This document shows positions 1 through 7,868 of a stretch of 64,000 bases of DNA, piece by piece (the first letter of the stretch is position 1; the number at the start of each line of letters is the position of its first letter). The position numbers and the translations under genes were made by a program. The stretch lies in contig CAVTYY010000004.1 in NCBI GenBank assembly GCA_963739045.1, forward strand, positions 744,001-808,000, in the 5' to 3' direction. The DNA comes from Halobacillus_B sp963739045 (lineage in GTDB: Bacteria; Bacillota; Bacilli; Bacillales; Halobacillaceae). The notes under the pieces are model-generated. The model saw only the letters and a program-made list of their open reading frames with translations, ran no database searches and was not told the DNA's origin.

Positions 1-1
1 T

Positions 2-778
2 TATATTGCTCTTTTAAATCACCCACGCCTGAAGAAGTATGACCTCTCCTCAATAGAGGCCTGTCTGAGCGGATCTGCTCCTCTCCCAGTTGAAGTCCAG
101 GAACGATTTGAAGAAATAACTGGCGGTAAACTAGTAGAAGGCTATGGCCTGACAGAAACGTCTCCTGTTACTCACTCCAATTTCATTTGGGGAAGAAGAG
201 TAAGTGGAAGCATTGGTGTGCCATGGCCCGATACCGACGCGAAAATAATCAAGCTTGAAGAGAATGAGGAAGCAGAAATTGGCAGCATTGGGGAAATTGC
301 TGTGAAAGGACCACAAGTGATGAAAGGCTACTGGAATAAACCTGAAGAAACGGCACAAGTGCTAAGTGAAGATGGCTGGTTCCGTACTGGGGATATGGGA
401 TATATGAACGAAGAAGGGTATTTTTTCATCGTCGACCGTAAAAAAGACATGATTATAGCTGGGGGCTACAATATTTATCCCCGCGAAGTAGAAGAAGTCC
501 TTTACGAACACGAAGCCGTTCAAGAGGCAGTTGTAGTTGGTGTGCCGGACCCTTACCGTGGGGAAACTGTCAAAGCTTTTATTGTGAAAAAACAAGGAAG
601 CGGGATAACTGAGGAAGAGCTTAATGAATACTGCCGCAAAAAGATGGCCGCTTATAAAGTACCTCGAATCTATGAGTTTAGAGATGATCTGCCAAAGACT
701 GCCGTTGGCAAAATACTAAGAAGAACATTAGTCGAAGAAGAGAAGCGAAAATTGGAAGATTCCGAGGCTGTCCAGTAA
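2..778 (+). CDS. lcfA: Long-chain fatty-acid-CoA ligase, C-terminal part
   Basis: The 5' end lies outside the window; the visible 258 residues are the C-terminal half of an AMP-forming acyl-CoA synthetase, which activates fatty acids with ATP and CoA before beta-oxidation. Seen: the adenylate-forming motif YGLTETSP near visible residue 48, the WFRTGD motif, the hinge region VDRKKDMIIAGGYNIYP, and the C-terminal PKTAVGKILRR that carries the catalytic lysine. The gene is followed by fadR, fadB, etfB and etfA, the same order as the B. subtilis lcfA operon, which supports a degradative role. The following genes have their own promoter, so lcfA is probably transcribed from a promoter outside the window with read-through. 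Confidence 0.95.
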   Translation, partial: YIALLNHPRLKKYDLSSIEACLSGSAPLPVEVQERFEEITGGKLVEGYGLTETSPVTHSNFIWGRRVSGSIGVPWPDTDAKIIKLEENEEAEIGSIGEIAVKGPQVMKGYWNKPEETAQVLSEDGWFRTGDMGYMNEEGYFFIVDRKKDMIIAGGYNIYPREVEEVLYEHEAVQEAVVVGVPDPYRGETVKAFIVKKQGSGITEEELNEYCRKKMAAYKVPRIYEFRDDLPKTAVGKILRRTLVEEEKRKLEDSEAVQ

Positions 779-804
779 CATGGACGGCCGCTTGGGAATG
801 AATG

Positions 805-833
805 TTGACAGAATGAAAATCTGTAGTTAGAAT
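805..833 (+). promoter_or_regulatory. SigA-type promoter of fadR-fadB-etfBA
   Basis: TTGACA at 805-810 and TAGAAT at 828-833 are separated by exactly 17 bases, a near-consensus vegetative promoter. Transcription would start close to 840, directly in front of fadR and inside the FadR operator. Confidence 0.8.
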
Positions 834-838
834 AATAG

Positions 839-858
839 ATGAATGACCGTTCATTCAT
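839..858 (+). promoter_or_regulatory. FadR operator (palindrome)
   Basis: ATGAATGA (839-846) and TCATTCAT (851-858) are perfect inverted arms around CCGT. This fits the known Bacillus FadR box, a TGAATGA...TCATTCA palindrome. It overlaps the expected transcription start of the fadR promoter, so FadR should repress its own operon until long-chain acyl-CoA releases it. Confidence 0.85.
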
Positions 859-887
859 TTTCAACATTCATAAGGCAGGCGATAATA

Positions 888-1478
888 ATGAAAAAAAATA
901 AACCTAAATACAAACAAATCATAGATGCTGCTGTTGAGGTGATTGCTGAAAATGGATATCACTCCTCACAAGTTTCAAAAATTGCAAAAAAAGCTGGAGT
1001 GGCGGACGGTACCATTTATCTTTATTTTAAAAACAAGGAAGATATCCTTGTTTCATTGTTCCAGGATAAAATGGGGCAGTTTATAGAGAAAATTGAGCAG
1101 GAAACCAATGCACGACAGACTGCAGAAGAGAAACTTCTTAAATTGGTAGAAACGCATTTCGAACAGCTTTCTGCTGATCATCATCTTGCTATCGTTACAC
1201 AACTGGAATTACGTCAGTCAAACAAAGAACTTCGTCAAAAGATTAATGAAGTCTTAAAACGATACTTAGCAGTGATTGACCAAATTGTGGAGGAAGGAGT
1301 GGAAGAAAACTTGTTCCGCCGCAACATGGATCCCCGGCTCGTTCGTCAAATGATTTTTGGCACATTAGATGAAACCGTAACGAATTGGGTGATGAAGGAG
1401 CAGCGGTATAACATAGTGGAACAGGCAGAAGAAGTTCACACTTTACTCGTTCATGGCTTATCTGAACCATCAAGCTAA
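888..1478 (+). CDS. fadR: TetR-family fatty-acid degradation repressor FadR
   Basis: This 196-residue TetR-family regulator represses beta-oxidation genes and is released by long-chain acyl-CoA (family knowledge from B. subtilis FadR/YsiA). The N-terminal helix-turn-helix spans about residues 27-46, ending in ADGTIYLYF, the family recognition helix. The sequence KYKQIIDAAVEVIAENGYH and the later QLELRQSN segment are very like B. subtilis FadR. I chose the ATG at 888 over the upstream in-frame ATG at 843: 843 lies inside the operator and has no ribosome site, and 888 gives the N-terminus expected for the family. It is followed after 14 bases by fadB. Confidence 0.93.
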   Translation: MKKNKPKYKQIIDAAVEVIAENGYHSSQVSKIAKKAGVADGTIYLYFKNKEDILVSLFQDKMGQFIEKIEQETNARQTAEEKLLKLVETHFEQLSADHHLAIVTQLELRQSNKELRQKINEVLKRYLAVIDQIVEEGVEENLFRRNMDPRLVRQMIFGTLDETVTNWVMKEQRYNIVEQAEEVHTLLVHGLSEPSS

Positions 1479-1492
1479 AGGAGAGGTTAGCA

Positions 1493-2266
1493 TTGTCAAC
1501 GATTGATTATCAGGTGGAAGATCAAGTAGCGTTTTTAACAATTGAAAGTCCGCCTGCAAATGCATTGTCCAGTACTATACTTAATGATTTATCATCCATT
1601 ATGGATAAACTTGAAAATGATTCTTCTGTGAAAGCAGTTCTCATTAAAGGGGAAGGCAAATTCTTTTCTGCAGGTGCAGATATTAAGGAATTCACCTCGT
1701 TTCAAGGGGCATCTGATTATAAAGAATTAGCAAGTAAAGGGCAGCGGCTATTTAGCAGAATAGAAAATTTTCATATTCCTGTAATCGCTGCCATTCATGG
1801 GGCAGCCCTGGGCGGCGGTCTTGAATTAGCCATGTCCTGTCATATTCGCTATGTCTCCGATGAGGCAAAATTGGGACTTCCAGAATTAACCCTGGGCATC
1901 GTACCGGGCTTTGCCGGTACGCAGCGTCTTCCAAGATATGTAGGTGCAGCCAAAGCTTATGAGATGATTTTGACTGGGGTACCCATAACAGGAGAAGAGG
2001 CAGTAAAAGCAGGACTGGCCAATAACAGCTTTCCTGATGCTGAGTTATTTTCTGAAGCAGAAAAACTTGTCAGGAAGATCGCTGCCAAAAGCGGACCGAC
2101 AATCCATCATGTGATGAGTTTGATACCATTTGCGCACACCAGTCAGTTTCAGGATGGGGTGGAAGCAGAAGCCCGGGCATTTGGAGAAGTGTTTGGCACA
2201 GAGGATGCTAAAGAGGGTATTCAAGCATTTATTGAAAAAAGAAAACCAAATTTCAAAGATCAATAG
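1493..2266 (+). CDS. fadB: Enoyl-CoA hydratase FadB
   Basis: This is a 257-residue crotonase-fold enzyme that hydrates trans-2-enoyl-CoA to 3-hydroxyacyl-CoA in beta-oxidation. Visible features are the oxyanion-hole segments AGADIKEF (60-67) and GAALGGGLE (103-111), and the two glutamates matching the catalytic pair, E111 and E131 in LPELTLGIVPG. Length matches B. subtilis FadB. The start is TTG, with AAAGGAGAGG about 8 bases upstream. It sits between fadR and the ETF genes, so acyl-CoA oxidation and electron transfer are co-transcribed. Confidence 0.93.
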   Translation: MSTIDYQVEDQVAFLTIESPPANALSSTILNDLSSIMDKLENDSSVKAVLIKGEGKFFSAGADIKEFTSFQGASDYKELASKGQRLFSRIENFHIPVIAAIHGAALGGGLELAMSCHIRYVSDEAKLGLPELTLGIVPGFAGTQRLPRYVGAAKAYEMILTGVPITGEEAVKAGLANNSFPDAELFSEAEKLVRKIAAKSGPTIHHVMSLIPFAHTSQFQDGVEAEARAFGEVFGTEDAKEGIQAFIEKRKPNFKDQ

Positions 2267-2283
2267 CTTAGGAGGTTAAGAGA

Positions 2284-3057
2284 ATGAACATTTATGTTTT
2301 GTTAAAAAGAACCTTTGACACGGAAGAGAAAATTGGAATTAACAATGGGAAAATTGAGGATGATGGGGCCGAGTACATTATCAACCCCTATGACGAATAT
2401 GCCGTTGAAGAGGCGATAAAACTTCGTGACGATCACGGTGGTGAAGTTACTGTGGTCACAATTGGTGAAGAGGATGCTGAGAAACAGCTTCGCACTGCAC
2501 TAGCCATGGGGGCAGATAAAGCGGTCCTTATTAATACGGAAGATGATCTAGAAGACGGGGATCAATTTACTACTGTGAAAATCCTAGAAGCTTTCTTTGA
2601 CGGACGTGAGGCAGACATTATCCTAGGTGGGAATGTAGCCATCGATGAAGCCAGCGGTCAGGTAGGTCCTCGTTTGGCGGAAAGATTAAATATGCCTTGC
2701 GTTACAACTATTACTAAAATTGAAATAGAAGGGGATAAAGCGAACATCGAGCGGGATGTGGAAGGTGATGTAGAGAAGGTTGAAACTTCTCTGCCATTGC
2801 TTGTCACTTGCCAGCAAGGACTGAATGAACCAAGATACCCTTCTCTGCCTGGAATTATGAAAGCTAAAAAGAAACCATTAGAAGAGCTTGAAATTGATGA
2901 TCTGGATCTTGAAGAAGATGATGTAGAACCTAAAACGAAAACGACAGAAATTTTCCTTCCGCCGGAAAAAGAGGCAGGGAAAGTTCTCGAAGGTGAAATT
3001 GATGATCAGGTAAAAGAGCTGGTTTCGCTGCTTAAATCCGAAGCAAAAGTACTGTAA
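2284..3057 (+). CDS. etfB: Electron transfer flavoprotein, beta subunit
   Basis: This 257-residue beta subunit of the FAD/AMP-containing flavoprotein carries electrons from acyl-CoA dehydrogenases to the quinone pool. It shows the ETF-beta pattern: NPYDEYAVEEAIKLRD near the N-terminus, the MGADKAVLI segment, and RLAERLNMPCVT. The C-terminal 55 residues are strongly acidic (EELEIDDLDLEEDD), as often seen in salt-adapted bacilli. AGGAGG stands 8 bases before the ATG. The gene is followed by etfA. Confidence 0.95.
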   Translation: MNIYVLLKRTFDTEEKIGINNGKIEDDGAEYIINPYDEYAVEEAIKLRDDHGGEVTVVTIGEEDAEKQLRTALAMGADKAVLINTEDDLEDGDQFTTVKILEAFFDGREADIILGGNVAIDEASGQVGPRLAERLNMPCVTTITKIEIEGDKANIERDVEGDVEKVETSLPLLVTCQQGLNEPRYPSLPGIMKAKKKPLEELEIDDLDLEEDDVEPKTKTTEIFLPPEKEAGKVLEGEIDDQVKELVSLLKSEAKVL

Positions 3058-3082
3058 TGAATGTCTGGAAAGGAGAATCGAT

Positions 3083-4063
3083 ATGAGTAAAAAAGTAGTA
3101 GTGATCGGGGAAGCACGTGAAGGCTCCCTTCGTAACGTTACATTTGAAGCCATTGCTGCAGGGAAAATTATTAGTGATGGCGGAGAAGTAATAGGTGTAT
3201 TGTGTGGATCAGGAGACTTACAGGAATCCGGTAAAGAAATGGTATATTACGGAGCTGATCGCGTTGTTACCGTTTCGCACGATGAATTGAAAACTTACAC
3301 CGCCGATGGGTACAGCCAAGCCATTTCTGCTGTGTTAGAAGATGAGGATCCAGAAGGTATTGTTATGGGGCACACTTCGATAGGGAAGGAATTAACACCT
3401 AAACTTGCAAGTAAACTTGAAACAGGATTAATTTCTGATGCTACTGAAGTCATTAATGAAGGCGGTAACATTGTCTTTACACGTCCTATCTATTCAGGTA
3501 AAGCCTTTGAGAAAAAGGAAATTACCGATGGACTGGTATTTGCTACCATTCGCCCAAATAATATCCCACCATTAAATCGAGATGATTCTCTTAGCGGTGA
3601 AGTAAATGCTAAAGAAGTTGAGGTCAAAGGGATCCGTACCATTATTAAAGAACTTATTCGTAAATCATCTGAAGGGGTCGATCTTTCAGAAGCTAAAGTA
3701 ATTGTAGCAGGTGGACGAGGAGTCAAAAGCTCTGAAGGCTTTGAGCCTCTTGAAGAACTTGCTGATGTTCTTGGCGGAACGGTCGGGGCTTCACGCGGTG
3801 CATGTGATGCTGGTTATTGTGACTACTCGCTGCAAATCGGCCAGACAGGGAAAGTAGTTACCCCTGACTTGTATATTGCCTGCGGGATATCTGGAGCAAT
3901 TCAGCACTTAGCCGGTATGTCCAATTCCAAAGTAATTGTTGCGATTAACAAAGATCCGGAAGCCAACATCTTTAATGTGGCTGACTATGGAATAGTTGGA
4001 GACTTATTTGATGTGGTTCCTAAATTAATTGAGGAATTAAAAGAACTGAATGTGAATGCATAA
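3083..4063 (+). CDS. etfA: Electron transfer flavoprotein, alpha subunit
   Basis: This 326-residue alpha subunit forms the FAD-binding half of the ETF dimer. The N-terminal ETF domain runs to about residue 190. The C-terminal FAD domain starts at VIVAGGRG (206-213) and contains GASRGACDAGY (235-245), GQTGKVVTPDLYIACGISG (253-271) and NKDPEANIF, the usual FAD contacts. It is the last gene of the fad operon and is followed at once by a strong terminator. AAAGGAG precedes the ATG. Confidence 0.96.
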   Translation: MSKKVVVIGEAREGSLRNVTFEAIAAGKIISDGGEVIGVLCGSGDLQESGKEMVYYGADRVVTVSHDELKTYTADGYSQAISAVLEDEDPEGIVMGHTSIGKELTPKLASKLETGLISDATEVINEGGNIVFTRPIYSGKAFEKKEITDGLVFATIRPNNIPPLNRDDSLSGEVNAKEVEVKGIRTIIKELIRKSSEGVDLSEAKVIVAGGRGVKSSEGFEPLEELADVLGGTVGASRGACDAGYCDYSLQIGQTGKVVTPDLYIACGISGAIQHLAGMSNSKVIVAINKDPEANIFNVADYGIVGDLFDVVPKLIEELKELNVNA

Positions 4064-4068
4064 TTCAT

Positions 4069-4105
4069 GGAACCGAAACAATTTTGTTTCGGTTCCAATT
4101 GTTTA
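4069..4105 (+). terminator. Terminator of the fad/etf operon
   Basis: GGAACCGAAACA (4069-4080) and TGTTTCGGTTCC (4085-4096) form a perfect 12-bp stem with an ATTT loop, followed by a weak T-rich stretch. It lies 5 bases after the etfA stop codon. Confidence 0.8.
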
Positions 4106-4176
4106 TAGGTCCTGATTCCGTTTATTTATTGAAAATGCCGGGTATAATCAAATTGTTAGTCACAAAAAATAGAAGA

Positions 4177-4185
4177 TGATATACT
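4177..4185 (+). promoter_or_regulatory. Extended -10 promoter of trxA
   Basis: TGATATACT is an extended -10 (TG-N-TATACT), about 35 bases before the trxA start. A weak -35 (TAGTCA at 4157-4162) sits 17 bases upstream. Confidence 0.55.
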
Positions 4186-4219
4186 CTATACAGACTAAAT
4201 GGTCGAGGAGGAATTTATA

Positions 4220-4534
4220 ATGTCAATTGTAAAAGCAACGGATCAAAACTTCACTGAAGAAACAAATGACGGCTTAGTTTTAGCCGATTTTTGGGCGCCA
4301 TGGTGCGGACCATGTAAAATGATTGCTCCCGTTCTTGAAGAACTGGATGAAGAGATGAGCGACCAAGTTAAAATCGTTAAATTAGACGTTGATGAAAATC
4401 AGGAAACAGCTGGTAAATTCGGCGTAATGAGTATTCCTACACTTCTATTGTTTAAAGATGGAAAAGTAGTGGATCAAGTGATCGGCTTTCAGCCAAAAGA
4501 AGCTCTTGCTGAATTAATTTCTAAACATTCTTAA
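4220..4534 (+). CDS. trxA: Thioredoxin
   Basis: This 104-residue cytoplasmic thioredoxin is the general disulfide reductase that works with thioredoxin reductase. The redox motif WCGPC is at residues 28-32, the cis-proline is P73 in MSIPTLL, and the length is standard. I chose the ATG at 4220, which has GAGGAGG 8 bases upstream and yields the family N-terminus MSIVKATDQNF. An in-frame ATG at 4199 would add seven atypical residues that include the ribosome site. The gene is monocistronic, between its own promoter and a terminator. Confidence 0.97.
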   Translation: MSIVKATDQNFTEETNDGLVLADFWAPWCGPCKMIAPVLEELDEEMSDQVKIVKLDVDENQETAGKFGVMSIPTLLLFKDGKVVDQVIGFQPKEALAELISKHS

Positions 4535-4558
4535 ATCACCATATTCAGCGATTTATTA

Positions 4559-4588
4559 AGCCGCGCTGCTCTGCAGTGTGGCTTTTTT
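4559..4588 (+). terminator. trxA terminator
   Basis: An 11-bp hairpin (AGCCGCGCTGC paired with GCAGTGTGGCT through two G-T pairs) is followed by six T residues. Confidence 0.85.
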
Positions 4589-4655
4589 CTGTATAAAATT
4601 TCCTTGATATGGTACGTTTTAATAGGAACATCAAAGAAATTTGGAGTGAGTCCCA

Positions 4656-6452
4656 ATGAATTCAACTATTAAAGAAAAATTAGCCGTTCTGCCGGATCAG
4701 CCCGGCTGTTATTTGATGAAAGACCGCCAGGGGACCATTATTTATGTGGGAAAATCAAAGGTATTAAAAAATCGAGTTCGTTCTTATTTTACAGGAGCAC
4801 ATGATGGAAAAACCCAGCGTTTAGTCAAGGAAATTGAGGATTTAGAGTACATTGTGACTAATTCTGAAATTGAAGCGTTAATCCTTGAAATGAATTTAAT
4901 TAAAAAATACGATCCAAAGTATAACGTTTTATTAAAAGATGATAAAACATATCCATATCTTAAGGTGACAGCTGAGAGGCACCCGAGATTAATCGTTACA
5001 AGAAAAGTGAAAAGGGACAAGGGTAAATACTTTGGTCCTTACCCGAACGTAATCGCTGCCCGAGAAACAAAGAAATTGCTTGACCGACTTTATCCATTAA
5101 GGAAATGTAACACTATGCCGGATCGAGTTTGCCTATATTATCACATGCACCAGTGTTTGGGTCCTTGTCAATTTCCCGTCAGTAAAGAAACGAACCAGGA
5201 AATTGTCCAAAGCATTACTTCCTTTTTAAGCGGCGGACATAAAGAAATTAAGAAGGATTTAAAACAAAAGATGATGGAGGCTTCCGAGGAACTCGATTTC
5301 GAACGGGCCAAAGAACTTAGAGATCAGATTGAACATATTGAGTCCGTTATGGAGCAGCAAAAAATGACTTTAAATGACCAGGTGGATCGGGATATTTTTG
5401 GTTATTCCTATAATAAAGGGTGGATGTGTGTTCAGGTGTTCTTTGTGCGAAGAGGAAAGCTTATCGAACGTGATGTAGCTTTGTTTCCTTTTTTTGATGA
5501 TGCCGAAGAAACATTCCTGAGTTATGTCGGACGATTTTATCTTCATCAAAACCATCCATATCCGAAAGAAATTCTGGTACCGGTTGCTACCGATGTGAAT
5601 GTGCTTGAAGGTGTAGTGGATACAAAGGTTGGCATCCCTATGCGGGGACGGAAGAAGGAATTGGTAGAGCTGGCGATGAAGAATGCTGATATCGCGCTGG
5701 AAGAGAAATTTGCTTTAATTGAGAGAGATGAAGAAAGAACGATTAAAGCCGTGGAAACACTTGGTGATCATTTGAATATCACAACTCCTCACCGAATAGA
5801 AGCTTTTGATAATTCGAATATTCAAGGGGCAGATGCGGTTTCAGCCATGGTAGTATTTATCGATGGCAAACCGAACAAGAAAGAGTACCGAAAATACAAG
5901 GTTAGAAGTGTAGAGGGACCGGATGATTATGAAACGATGCGGGAAGTTATTCGCAGAAGGTATCAGCGCGTGCTGAAAGAACAATTACCTTTGCCTGATC
6001 TAATTGTTGTAGATGGCGGGAAAGGGCAAATGAGTGCAGCTTTAGATGTACTTGAAAACGAACTTGCATTAGATATTCCGCTATGCGGCCTGGCAAAAGA
6101 TGATAAACATAAAACAAGTGAACTGTTATATGGAGAACCACCGGCAGTCGTGGATCTCGACCGCAAATCTCAGGAATTTTATCTCGTTCAGAGAATTCAG
6201 GACGAGGTTCACCGGTTTGCCATCACCTTTCATAGGCAGCTGAGAGGTAAAGGTGCAATTCAATCAGAGCTGGATAAAATTCCAGGAGTGGGAGAAAAAA
6301 GGCGGAGGCTCCTTTTGAGACACTTTAAATCAGTAACAGAAATCCGTCAGGCAGAGTCCCGGGATATTACGAAGCTGGGCATTCCAGAACCCGTAGCAAA
6401 TACGATTTTAGTCCATTTAAATCAAGAACAAGAGCCGGTGGAAGAAGAATAA
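4656..6452 (+). CDS. uvrC: Excinuclease ABC subunit C
   Basis: This 598-residue nuclease makes both incisions in nucleotide excision repair after UvrAB has located the lesion. The N-terminal GIY-YIG domain is visible as GCY (17-19) and YVG (30-32) with the following arginine-rich helix. Four cysteines (C151, C159, C167, C171) match the metal/iron-sulfur site described for UvrC. The UvrB-interacting UVR motif ELDFERAKELRDQIEHI lies near residues 212-228. The RNase H-like nuclease domain follows, and a C-terminal helix-hairpin-helix contains IPGVGEKRRRLLL. The ATG has GGAGTGAG upstream. Length is normal. Confidence 0.97.
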   Translation: MNSTIKEKLAVLPDQPGCYLMKDRQGTIIYVGKSKVLKNRVRSYFTGAHDGKTQRLVKEIEDLEYIVTNSEIEALILEMNLIKKYDPKYNVLLKDDKTYPYLKVTAERHPRLIVTRKVKRDKGKYFGPYPNVIAARETKKLLDRLYPLRKCNTMPDRVCLYYHMHQCLGPCQFPVSKETNQEIVQSITSFLSGGHKEIKKDLKQKMMEASEELDFERAKELRDQIEHIESVMEQQKMTLNDQVDRDIFGYSYNKGWMCVQVFFVRRGKLIERDVALFPFFDDAEETFLSYVGRFYLHQNHPYPKEILVPVATDVNVLEGVVDTKVGIPMRGRKKELVELAMKNADIALEEKFALIERDEERTIKAVETLGDHLNITTPHRIEAFDNSNIQGADAVSAMVVFIDGKPNKKEYRKYKVRSVEGPDDYETMREVIRRRYQRVLKEQLPLPDLIVVDGGKGQMSAALDVLENELALDIPLCGLAKDDKHKTSELLYGEPPAVVDLDRKSQEFYLVQRIQDEVHRFAITFHRQLRGKGAIQSELDKIPGVGEKRRRLLLRHFKSVTEIRQAESRDITKLGIPEPVANTILVHLNQEQEPVEEE

Positions 6453-6469
6453 GAGCCGGCTCTTTTTTT
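6430..6469 (+). terminator. uvrC terminator overlapping its stop codon
   Basis: AAGAGCCGG and CCGGCTCTT form a 9-bp stem whose loop holds the end of uvrC and its TAA; a T tract follows. The inner GAGCCGGCTC is itself palindromic. The minus-strand gene yslB ends in this T tract. Confidence 0.75.
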
Positions 6470-6911
6470 ACCCTTTCATAGCGGTAATATATACTGTTTT
6501 TTCCTTCTCATTTATTTCTTCTAAACATTCGTATGTATTTTCCGTAATCGTTTGTATGATTTCAGCTAGAAAGCCGCATTCTAAACGAAAGTCCACTTTA
6601 TATAATTTCTGGAATAACCGTTTTTCAATGATATGACCGGATAACTGAAAAACCATCTCTTTTTTCTTTTCATTTAACAGGGTAAGCTCTCCCCAACCCA
6701 TGTATTGAAAAAATTCGTAAAGTTCGTCAAAGGTATGTAGGGAGGTTTGTCTGGCCATATTCTTCCCCATGTAATAAAGGAGGTAAGGGGCTTCATTCCC
6801 CAGAAAGTCTGGCAGAGTATAATAACGCAGGAAATCAAAGCCTGCCCCTGTAGCTACCAGCGACGAAATGTTGTGAAGATCTAGCTTAGTTGATTCTTTC
6901 AAGACGCTCAT
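6468..6911 (-). CDS. yslB: YslB family protein (DUF2507)
   Basis: This 147-residue protein of the DUF2507/YslB family has no known function. In B. subtilis the family member also lies between uvrC and the sdh operon. The sequence is a compact alpha/beta protein with no signal peptide or membrane helix; a conserved-looking central part reads GWGELTLL. AGGAGAG is 5-6 bases before the ATG (read on the minus strand). It runs convergently to uvrC and divergently from sdhC. Confidence 0.85.
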   Translation of the reverse strand: MSVLKESTKLDLHNISSLVATGAGFDFLRYYTLPDFLGNEAPYLLYYMGKNMARQTSLHTFDELYEFFQYMGWGELTLLNEKKKEMVFQLSGHIIEKRLFQKLYKVDFRLECGFLAEIIQTITENTYECLEEINEKEKTVYITAMKG

Positions 6912-7112
6912 CCTTTCTCTCCTTTTATTATCGCTTGAATTCCCTAATGGTGCAACAATAATTCTTCCACAGAAGCTATAGGAAATAAATGTGTATTTTT
7001 GAGCATTTTTAGATGCGGATTCTTGACGCTATCACAGGATAGAAGTACAATAAACGTGTTACAAATTGTACATATTTCAGAAGGTATGTGGAAAATAGGG
7101 GAATTTCCATAC

Positions 7113-7140
7113 TATAATTAAGCGCTTTTAAAGCGCTTAA
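7113..7140 (+). promoter_or_regulatory. sdhCAB promoter -10 with overlapping palindrome
   Basis: A perfect TATAAT (7113-7118) is followed without a gap by a perfect 23-bp palindrome at 7118-7140 (arms TTAAGCGCTTT and AAAGCGCTTAA). Each half contains the 8-bp palindrome AAGCGCTT (7120-7127 and 7131-7138), spaced by 11 bases or one helical turn. No good -35 is visible 16-18 bases upstream. The position over the start site suggests an operator; the AAGCGCTT core resembles the centre of CcpA cre sites, but the flanks do not match well. Confidence 0.6.
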
Positions 7141-7192
7141 ATATCTGAGAGTGTACCCAATTCTAATGTTATTCATCTTGAGGGGGGTAAAC

Positions 7193-7813
7193 ATGGCAGG
7201 AACACGCGGATACGTTAACCGAAGAATACACTCACTATTAGGAGTCGTACCCATAGGGATCTTCTTACTTGTGCACTTGACTGTGAACTATTTTGCAATT
7301 CGTGGACCAGAATCATTTAACTCAGCTTCAGAATTTATGGAAAGTTTACCATATCTTTTTATTATGGAGGTATTTGTAATTTATTTACCTTTACTTTTCC
7401 ATGCAATTTATGGAGTCTACATTGCATTCACAGCCAAAAGCAACTTATCCAATTTTGGTTACTTCAGAAACTGGATGTTCATGATCCAGCGCGTTACCGG
7501 AATTATAACGTTGATTTTCATTGCATGGCACGTATGGGAAACACGTATTGCAATAACCTTCGGCTGGGCGGAACTTAATTATCAGCTAATGGAAGATATC
7601 CTTACTGAGCCGTTCTTTTTCTGGTTCTACATAGTAGGTGTTATTTCCACTACTTTCCACTTCGCTAACGGTTTATGGTCTTTCTTTGTCAGCTGGGGGA
7701 TTACTGTTTCTCCTCGTTCGCAATTAATAATGACCTACGCAAGCATTATTGTGTTTGTAGCAATCTCTTACGTTGGAGTACGTACATTGATTCAGTTTGC
7801 ATTCGGTATGTAA
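7193..7813 (+). CDS. sdhC: Succinate dehydrogenase cytochrome b558 subunit
   Basis: This 206-residue membrane anchor of complex II has five transmembrane helices and holds two b haems, passing electrons from SdhB to menaquinone. Histidines H28, H70, H113 and H156 fall almost exactly at the B. subtilis haem-ligand positions. Strong family motifs are RLHSLLG-like RIHSLLGVVPIGIF at the N-terminus and YFRNWMFMIQRVTGI. I chose the ATG at 7193 with GAGGGGGG 8 bases upstream. It is the first gene of sdhCAB. Confidence 0.97.
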   Translation: MAGTRGYVNRRIHSLLGVVPIGIFLLVHLTVNYFAIRGPESFNSASEFMESLPYLFIMEVFVIYLPLLFHAIYGVYIAFTAKSNLSNFGYFRNWMFMIQRVTGIITLIFIAWHVWETRIAITFGWAELNYQLMEDILTEPFFFWFYIVGVISTTFHFANGLWSFFVSWGITVSPRSQLIMTYASIIVFVAISYVGVRTLIQFAFGM

Positions 7814-7868
7814 TTTCTACCATAAGAACAACTCGATATATAGTAAGTTTAAGGAGTGAGCTTATATC

